In this document: positions 50,901-61,300 of the stretch, one piece after another
Numbering within the stretch: position 1 is the stretch's first letter
Layout: each line of letters begins with the position of its first letter
Source of the DNA: Hirudo medicinalis
Taxonomy: Eukaryota; Annelida; Clitellata; Hirudinida; Hirudinidae
Reading direction: 5' to 3'
NCBI GenBank assembly: GCA_011800805.1
Contig: MPNW01000476.1
Span: forward strand, 1-64,000
DNA length: 64,000 nt
Program-made: the position numbers and the translations under genes
The notes under the pieces: model-generated
The model's database searches: none
What the model was told of the DNA's origin: nothing
What the model saw: the letters and a program-made list of their open reading frames with translations, nothing else

Positions 50901-52313
50901 CGAAGAGGAAGAAGCTGAGGATTGCAGAGGAGCTGTTGAGATGGGGCTCTGATGTAAACAGCAGATCCAAGGCACGTGGGGAATTCCACGATTTATGTTT
51001 ACATCGATTTCTGTTTATAAGTGTTTATCCGTCCCTATATTGATATCACATGACATTATAATAATATTGTAATTAATATAATATTTGTTCTGAAAACATA
51101 ATAACTAAGAGTTACCTTAATAACTTTGGAGATAATTAGTAGTATTGGATTGATATTAATATTATTAATAATTTTTAAACTTCAGAACGGTTTCACACCG
51201 CTGCATATAGCAAGCAGGGAAGGTCATGAACTCATGGTTCAGTTGTTGCTTGTTCAAGGGGCAGAGGTCAACTGCTCCTCAAAGATTGGTTTGACCCCAT
51301 TACACCTGGCTGCCAGGGAGAACCACGTAGGAGTGGCCAAACTGCTTGTACTCTACAAGGCCATCATTGATCCTCAGACATTAGTAAATTATTTGTTATA
51401 ATTAATTAAATTAAAAATGAACAAATAGTATCTCAAGTAAATAATTAAATCTTATTATTAATGATTTAATTACTAATAATGTTGCAATATAATTATATTT
51501 TAATTATGTTAATTATGTTTACAAGTTAACTGAATATGCCTGTGACGAATTGAACGAGTTAAATGTTGAATACAGGCAGGTTACACACCACTGCACACGG
51601 CATGCCATTTCGGACAGCTGGAGATGGTCAACTTCCTGCTCAGTCATGATGCCGATCCAAATATTCAGAGCAAGGTCATAGGATAATTATGTCATAATAA
51701 TAATATTATAATTATATAGCCTTATTATTATTATTATTAATGAATTATCGCATAATAACATCTACGTTATGCGATTATGTTGTAAATTATATTTATGATT
51801 ATAATTACTATATATATTATTTATAACATAATTAAATGTAATTGTGCAGCACGGCTTCTCCCCTCTCCATCAAGCAGCCCAAGAAGGTCACGTGACGGTC
51901 ATTAACATACTTCTCAAGTTCAAGGCTAACCCGAACCTGCTGTCAACTGTGAGCGCTCACCTGAAACATCAAACATTCCAGAACATAATTAATTCAATGT
52001 TAAATAATATTATATATTATTAATATTATTATTTGTTGATAATATATTTAATAAGATCAATTATGGTATTATTTTATATTTAGTGACCTAAATTTCCACC
52101 CCTGGATATTTCAGAGCGGCAGATCAGCATTTTCAATTGCCCACCACCTCAATTACTTGGCAGCCTCTGAAGCCCTCTTGAAGGTCACGAACAAATATGC
52201 AACAGGGCTGCAAGGTGATGATGATGATGATGGCGTTGGTGATGATTATGATCCGAGCGTGCCTGAGACCATGCAAGAATGCGACATTAGCTACCTTTAC
52301 GACACTAACGACG
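44959..52313 (+). CDS. Ankyrin-repeat domain, 17 exons, repeats 2-24
   Basis: Exons 44959-45060, 45526-45624, 45795-45893, 46328-46579, 46797-46895, 47369-47467, 47868-48061, 48181-48279, 48676-48774, 49145-49342, 49702-49899, 50158-50355, 50873-50971, 51186-51383, 51576-51674, 51850-51948 and 52115-52313. Nearly all are exactly 99 or 198 nt, one or two 33-residue repeats, and all internal introns are phase 0. Typical repeats are DGMTPLHAAVRENHVTIVRY and NGFTPLHIASREGHELMVQL. The first exon is a degenerate repeat lacking the TPLH core. The 46328 exon carries the atypical repeats 5-6 with an extended loop. The 47868 exon is one base short. The last exon ends in an Asp-rich stretch and VPETMQECDISYLYD, matching the capping region 'FPETVDEILDVSED'. 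Confidence 0.93.
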
Positions 52314-55300
52314 GTATAAAAATGTGTTTTCATTTTATTCTGTCTTTACTTATATGCTTATTTCTAAATAAAAATAAAAAATAAATTGATTAAATAATTT
52401 ATTAAATAATTCATAAACAAATATATATAAATAAAAAAAAATTGTAGAGTTTGATTTTAATTCGTCTTAAATCCTTCAATATAAACACCGTATTACAACT
52501 TACACTTGTCCAGGGAAGGATTTATACAGTCAAATAGACAACATCACCTACGGTAATTGCAATATTAACAAATAATAACAAAACAACGGATAACAATATC
52601 GGTTGTTGATTAATTAACGATAATTAATCGATAATTATTTATTAATTACTTATTAATAAATAGTATTAATAATTGTTAATAAATAGTAATATAATTATTA
52701 TATTATAATTAGTTATTATGCAATATAATTATTTAAAATTAATTAAGTAATCATTTATAATTATTTAACTAATTATTTGCAGTTAATTAAGTAATTACTT
52801 AAAATTACTATGTAAATAAATAATTACTTGTAATTAATTATTAATTATTTTTAGTTAATTAATCAATTTTAAGTAATCAGTAATTATTTATGCTTAAGTA
52901 ATAGTTATTCATGATTAATTAATAATTATTTCTAATCAATTAATAATTGTTTATAATTAATAATAATTTAATATTAATATTAATTTAAATTAAATAATTA
53001 TTTATAATTATTAAATAATTTATTTAATAAATATTAATAAATATTAATATATATTAAATAATAATAAATATTTATTAAATAATATATATTAAATAATAAA
53101 TAATATAATAAATATTAATAAATTATTTAAATAAAGTAATTAATTATTAAATAATTATAATTATATAATTATTATATATTAATTATATAATTATATAATA
53201 TAATATTATATAATATAATTATATAATTATATAATATATAATTAATTATATATTATATAATTTATTATATTATATAATATATTATTATATATATAATATA
53301 TTATTATATATAATATATTATCATATATTTNATTATATAATATATTATTATATATATAATATATTATTATATATATAATATATTATTATATATAATATAT
53401 TATCATATATTTAATATATTATATAATATATAATTAATTATATATCATATAATTATATATAATATATAATTATATAATTAATAATAATATATAATTAATA
53501 ATAATATAATTGTATAATTTACAAATAATTATTAAATAATTAGTTATAATTAATTTAATTAATTAATTAATTTTAAGTAATTAATAATTAATTTAATTTA
53601 TAATAAATATTAATATATATTAAATAATAATAAATATTTATTAAATAATATATATTAAATAATAAATAATTTAATAAATTATTTAAATAATTAATATTTA
53701 TAATTACTAAATAATTATTTATAATTAATTAATAATTATTAAATAATTATTAAAATATAATATTTATATAAAATGTATTTATTATTTATTAATTACCTAT
53801 TAATATTATTCAAGACGTTGCACCGAGCATAAAAAGGAACACTGACCAGGTTTGGATATTTAATTTCTCATGTTGATTTTTGCCGAGAAGTTATTTTTAA
53901 AAATGCTACAATTTTTTCCATGAAGATGAAGCCGGCGGATGGAAACGTGGAAAAATGCGACCACCACTCCTTGGCTTTCATGGTTGACGAACGCGTCATC
54001 GCGGATGAACTGAGGTACACAAGTGAGCCCTTACAGGCCCCACTCAACACCACCCCTCTGCCCGATCTCAATAGGGACTGCCCTTCTATTGGGGCTCAAT
54101 TTTCTGATTGCTTAGAGATTAAGGTGAGTTCTTCATTTTGTGGAATGGAAAGAAATATTTTAAATTTGTAATTGTTTGAGTTGAGAATTGTAAGCCTTTC
54201 TATTTTAATATTTTTCAAATTAATTTTTAACATAAATACCTGCTTAAGTTGTTATGTGTTGTTCGTGATTTTAGGCGGAGGAATTCTCAACAAGTTTAAC
54301 TTTTCCTCACAAAGCCAAAAACAAGAAATCCGGATTATTGAAAAGGTTCATACAGAAAAAATCATTTAAATGAATTATCAATTAATTAATTAAAGTATTT
54401 AAACATATTCCTAAGAAAATATGACATTTAAATGCATTACTTCTCCGAAGATAGCATTTTGAAAGTCTAATACATTTAGATGCATCATCACAACGAAAAG
54501 AAAATAAATTCTACCTCAGTTAAGAGTAACAAATAATTTGTTAATAATTTCTTAAAGATTAAGAGGAAAATCAGAACCCAGCGTCTCATTGGCCAAAGAT
54601 TTGTCCTGTGAACTCATGCATCCCTCTGAACTTCCAAACCTTCCTCTACTGGCAGAAGATCAGGCACTTGCCTCGTGGGTGCTGAGATGTCGTCCAGCTG
54701 GAAAAACATTTTCCAGGTTAAAAAAAGACGTCGTTAATTAAACTAATGAACCTGGATTATGCATACTCGAGTCAAGACTGGTTTGAAATTTATTGCAGTT
54801 TTTAATGTCATCAGCCGAGAAATAAATTTAACATTGTCTCAATGGAAATATTGGTTATTACATTCGTGTTGTGCTTCATCTTAGTATTGATTTTGGGCAT
54901 AGATTGCTAAGAATTTCATTCTTTAAAATTATTAAGAGTTTAATTCAAATTAATTCTATTAATATTATTCTATTATAATTATTATTATTGTGACTATTTA
55001 ATAGTTCTATTCAATTTAATTATGTTACATATTATATTTAATTATTTTATTGTATAGTAATTCTATTATTGTCATTATTCTATAATAATAACTTAATGAT
55101 ACAAAAAATGGTCGAATTTAACCAGGCCCGTTGCAATAATCGTCCCCCATCTGGCCTCGTTAATGGACGGAGAGAGAGAAATTGGTGTCTACAAGAGCAA
55201 CAACGGTTTGGATTGGATGGAACACTCACAACAACATCAACAACACTCACAACAACATCAACAACACGAGAAGGATTGTTTGGCTGTGTTGAAGCCCACA

Positions 55301-58300
55301 TTCAGAGGTCCGGGAGTAATTATAATAATTATTAATACATTTATTAATGTTGCACATTTAAAATGTAATAATCAATAAAGTTGTATTTTTATTAAGTATT
55401 TGTATTAAATAAATAGTAATCGTTAATAGTAATAAATTAAAATTAATTATAATTACTATTATTGTTGTTTTTAAAATTTGTGATTTCAAATGTAAAATTT
55501 GTATGAAGCCTTAACTATTAAATAACATATTTGAATTTATAACGACAAATATTTTAAAATAATTTGTCTATCATTTTCGTTATTATCACTATCATTATTA
55601 TTATCATTGTTATCATTAATTATCATAATTATTATCAGGTGTGAACCTAAAGAACGACCTTTACACCAAGCACCTCGTCGGCATCACTATCACCACCGTC
55701 CCAAATTACTTCCTCCTCGTTTCCAGGGTTTCAGAATCCCACCTCCCCATGCACCTACCTGGGTTCATTTTGAGGCCCCCATCAACCAAACACCCCGTCT
55801 TCTTGACCATCGGTCAACATGACTGCCGCGATGATGATGATGATGATGATGATTTGCCAAGTATAACTCTGGCTGTGAGATGTTTTGTTTATGTTTGCGT
55901 TTTGTATTTCTATTTGTGAGTTCCTGCGATTGTAGTTTGTACTTTGTTTCAATAAATGAGGGTCATGTTTACATTGTAAATGGCAGTTTGTTCGTAAATT
56001 GATTTCTTGTTTACTTGTAAATAGTACGGTTATTTTTGTTTACATTTTTAAATTGTAACATGTAATGATAGTATATTTCTGTAATTGTAAACATAAATTA
56101 GGATATTCAATCTCAGTGTGGAGTATTAAAATGAGTAACTTATCGAGCGATAGTATCTATTTTAGTCACATGGTTCCAATCAGATATCTGCTTATTATTA
56201 GTAGTAGTTATTAGCATAAATTATTCATTATGCAGATAAGTGTTTGTGATTATTAGTTATTAACATAAATTATTCATGATACATGAATTATTATTGTTCA
56301 TTAACATACATTATTCAGTATACATGAACTATTGTTCCTCATTAATATAAATTATTCATTATATACGAATTATTCCAGGCACAGCAGGTTCCCCACGAAT
56401 TCATCTTGAGGATGAAAAACTCAGTCACCTGTTCACCTTGTGTGACAATCAAACCTGTAAATGAGCTTTTTAAATGCCCTGTCACGTTGACCCTGCCCTG
56501 CTTCAACTGGCTGACCTCCGCCGATAACCTATTACGACTTTACGTCACCAAGCTTGGTTGGTGTTGAGATTATTAAAGAAACTAATGAATTAACTATTTA
56601 AATAAAATGTATTCAATACGTAACTTTAAATTTAAGTATCTAATAATCGAGTTAATTAAATGATTAGATTTATTTATGATAAATTATATTAGCAAATTGT
56701 ATCGATAATAATCGATAAATATTTTCTTATGAGCTAGATAGATGGACAGATGGATAGATTACATTTCATCTTGGGCTTCATAAAATAATTCCAAATTGCA
56801 TTTGAAACTTTGCGCTTCATAAATGAAGGGAACATGTCTTTGTCTTTACGTTTGCCTTTGCCTTGCAGATTCCGACTGGTACGACCTGACTGATGAGACG
56901 CGATTTTCCATGAACGAATCGAACACAGTCGTCACTTTTGACATCCACGAAGGGGGAAGGTGTTGTTGATGTGCTACGTTGAAATATTTATTAAATCACA
57001 ACAACAACAGTATACTGATAACAACATATTTGAATAATAACAACAACAGGAAAACAAATTATTAAAAATAAAATTGCTAACCAACATAATTACACCCCTC
57101 AACGTAGGTACATCGTCACTAACGGACCAACTGACGAAACATCCTTAAAGAGCGTAACATCCCAACTGAACCTGGTACCATTTTATGCCAAATTCCTCCT
57201 CTTCTGCAAGTTGTCGACCTCCAACCTCGGTCACCTCGAATTTGACGTCTTCTGTGGCACTTGTGACGTCGTCGATGGATTTATAGAAGAGGCCATTAAC
57301 TTGAAAAAAATCGAAGTGTTTCGGAGCGATGAGATAGAGGTCGCCAGTTGAAACTTTTGCATGGAATATTTAAAAAAAAAAGTAATATTAATTTATAACG
57401 TGGTTGGGATTTCCGAGACATTAATTATAATTTAAAATAATTAGCATGACTGAAATCTATAACCATGATATAACGCTTTCGCACAGGTGTACCACAACAC
57501 CTTTCAAGTGTTCACGTTGGAAGGGAGCTATTTCGAGGTGTGCGAAGACAGTCCCGATTGTGTCCTGTTCCAGGCTTTCCAAAGAAATTGCGTCACAGTC
57601 CTGGCAAAGATAACGGATTACCACTTGCTGGAAAGCGATGATTCGTTGTTCTTGGAGCTGTTCAGGGGAGTTGTTAGCATTTCGTCTCTGATTCCAACTG
57701 AGGACCAAGTTTTCTACACTTCACCTCTCTGTCAGTCGGCATTTTCATTCACAAAGAGTGATGATGTCGATCGAGGTGAAATATAATTTCACAATTTAAT
57801 ATAACTCATAGCTTAAACTTTAATATTGAAATAAACAGGGGGTCTGTAAACTTGGGAGGTTTTCTATTAAGTTTATTGAGCAAGTATTCAGTGAATAGAA
57901 CGGAATAATCGAGTTGAGAATTTGTTTGGAACTGTGAGACTTGTGGAATCTGGTATGGGAGTGTTATAAACTTAATTCAGTTCTGCATCATACAAGATTC
58001 TAAATATGACGGCTAAATGTAGCAACATAAATTTAATTACAAAAATTAATTAACGTTTTTGCCAGGGTTACAACAATATAATCAATATATCGATATTTCG
58101 AAGCCTAATAAAATCGCAATGCTTTCATATTTACAGTTTTATGGTACCCTTTCATTGGTCCGTCACCGGTACCCCACAGGGAGCAGCTGCCCCCTATTGC
58201 AAATTACTGTCCCTCCAATCAGCACACGCCAATAAAAATAAATTTCGACGAATACGCCAACACCATGAAATTGCCGAAGAAATGTGAGGTTATCAAGTAC

Positions 58301-61300
58301 GACTACCAGGAGAAAACCGTCACTGAGCCTTCGACGAAGTTCTCTGAAATAATCAACGAAGATGGATCTACCAGCAGAATCGAGACTGCCACCACCTCGA
58401 CTTTCCGCCTGCTCTATAAATCTCAAGAGGGCAGCGACTCCAGAGAACTGGTGGAGAAGAAATTGTGCGGGATGGAAATTGTGGAAACTGTATCAAAATT
58501 TCCGCCCGGGTTAAAAGCAGACGAAATAGAATCGAAAGGCTTGAAGTTCATCAGCTCGGAAAGAAATGTTGTCGAAAACGACGAAAATGGATTTCCTGTC
58601 CAGAAGAAAGTCATCACAAAGGTTTACCAGGCTCCGAAACCAAAAGTGTCGATGACGGTGACGGAGGGAGAACCGTGCGCTGAAACATCGTACAATGAAG
58701 ACTTCCAAAAACTCCCAAACGGCTCGGCAATAAAAAGCAAGACGTCAACAACAAGGTACGTTAAACAAGTGACAGAAGATACTTTCGTCAATGGAGTCCT
58801 AAAGAAGTCCAAAAAAGAAGACAAAACTGTTAAGCATGAAGTAGAAAATTATTCGTTAAAATTGCCAAACCAAGCCTTGATTCCAAAACTTGGAATGTGC
58901 TCCATCGACGTAACCTTCAACAAGTCTGCTGAGAGGAAAAATGAGGTCGATGAAATTACAGGAGATTTAATGGTTGAAGTTGTCCCCGTTGATCAGATCG
59001 ATGGCGATTCAAAATTTGAAAAGAAAACCACCAGAGTCGATATGATCATCAAAGGTCCTGTTGAGTGCAAGGTTGAAAAATTTTCTGAAAACACTCTGAT
59101 CTCCGATTCAGGAACTTTAGTGAAGACAGAAAGAGCAATCTTGACTTACGTCATGCCTTGCTACGAGGTGAGGATGGTTGTTTTGGCCGAGAAGAAAAGA
59201 GTTGTCAGGGAAGAGGTTCTGATGGTCGAGATCATTGAAAACATCATTGAGCTGCCGCCCGGCCACAGGGATCTTGACTTTGACCAATACTCTTTTGAAA
59301 GTAAGGCCAGGTTCACCGAAGAAACACTGAAGGGGGTGACGTACAGGAAGAAAACTTTCGTGACAAAGTTGATATCAAAATCAAAACAAAACATCGCAAA
59401 CTTCGGTAGCACTGTCGTATGCCCGAATGAATCTGTGACTAAAATCACCGGCATGGACAGATACTGCGAAGATGATGACGTTTTCGAATTCCACAGAACA
59501 ATTGAGACGAGTTTAGTTCAACCAATTGCTAACTTCACTTACAGCAAGGACGCTGTGCCCATCATCGTCCTTAAACATAAATACATCGAGACAGATGTGA
59601 GAGATGTTTTCATGAGACTCGAATGTGGCAACATAGAAAAACATGCAAGCAATTGCGACATTTCCGTAATTGTTGTTCCAAATGCATCACCTGACGTGAC
59701 ATCTTTAAAGAGGATTGTCTTCGACGTCAAGTTGAAGCCGAGGGTGGTAACGAAACGCACTGAAGGCGAGATTCAGATAAAAAACAGAATGGAAGACTAC
59801 GTGAAAATCTCTCAAGATGGCAGCTTTAAAAGCCATCATAAAGTCATCATTTCTGAGCACTTCAAACCCATCACGATCGTCACCAAAATCGACGGGAAAG
59901 TTGATCAGATTCAAAAACTCGAGCAGCTCACCGTGACAAACGTGAAGGAAAACATTTTTGAAATGCCAATTCTCGGATTGAACATCACTGGGTCCGATAT
60001 CAGCATCAGCACAAATGAAGACACGTCGAGCAATCCAGATTCTGATTCGTGCATCAATAAAACGACCACCAAAATATCCTTAGTGCCTCCCAGCGTCACT
60101 AAGGACTCTCTCGGTGACAAATGCAGCGAGCCCGAGATTGTTAAGGAAGAGTTTGAGTTTGAGGACATCGCTCTTGACGGAACCATAAACAAACACTTGG
60201 TCACGATTGAAACCGTGGTAGCCAAACATCAGAATGACGATAAATTTGAAGTAACCGAACAAAAAATCACGGAAAAGGTTTTAGAGATTCCTCCAGAAGT
60301 TGCCGACCTCGATGACTCCAAGTTATGCACGAGAACGACTGACAGCTGGGTCCGTGACACGACGTCAACCGGTGCTCCAAGGACTAAACACGTCATCAGG
60401 ACCAGGCTTTGCAACAAATCAAACAACTTCGATTACGACCCAGCCTCTCGGAACATGAAATTCCACGAAGAATTGGAGGGAGAAATTCAGATGAAAACGG
60501 ACATTCAAGAATTCGAAAAATTCACAAACGACGCCAAAACGAAGCACAAAATCATTACGAAGAAATTTCTAAAACCAATTACGATAGTCAAGTATGCTGC
60601 GGACAAAAATATTCCTGAAATAACGGTGAGAGAAGATTTGATCAAGGTGGAAATTGAGGAATACGCAATGGAGCTGGATGACAATCTCTGCTCTCCAGAT
60701 GACTGCACAAGCACGATAGACAACTACACGTACGTCAACTACCTGCCAACGGAATTCCTGTGAATACGGAGGTTACAAAAGTTACCGCCAAACTCAAAAA
60801 AGATAAAAACAAGCTGGAACCTTTGCAAGAGTCGAATGAAAATGACGAAAAACACATCAAACAAAAGGTGAGTCTTGTTGAAAATCAAGAGCAACTGCCG
60901 AACGGAAGCACCGTGAAAAAGAAGGTCATGACAAAAGATTGCTTTGAAGTGCTCAAAAAAACCAATGCAAGAGGTGAAAGTACAGTTTCTGAAACTCTCC
61001 TAAAGACAGACATTAAAGAATTCATCATGGTTCTTCCTAATGCTAAAATCGATATTTACTGCTCCAATTGCAATTGCGAAATCACTTCAGAATTCAACAG
61101 AACCTCCAAGAAGGGGGAACCCGTGATCACCAAGCTTACTGTAAGAGCGACAGTCTCATTGAAATCCGATTGCAAACAGCTGTCTCTGAGTTACAATGAA
61201 ATTTCGAAATATCTCTTGGGAGTCAAATATGGCGACGTGGTCAGGAAGGAAATTGTTGAGTACGACGAACAGTCAAACGAGTCATGCACCGAACGCATCC

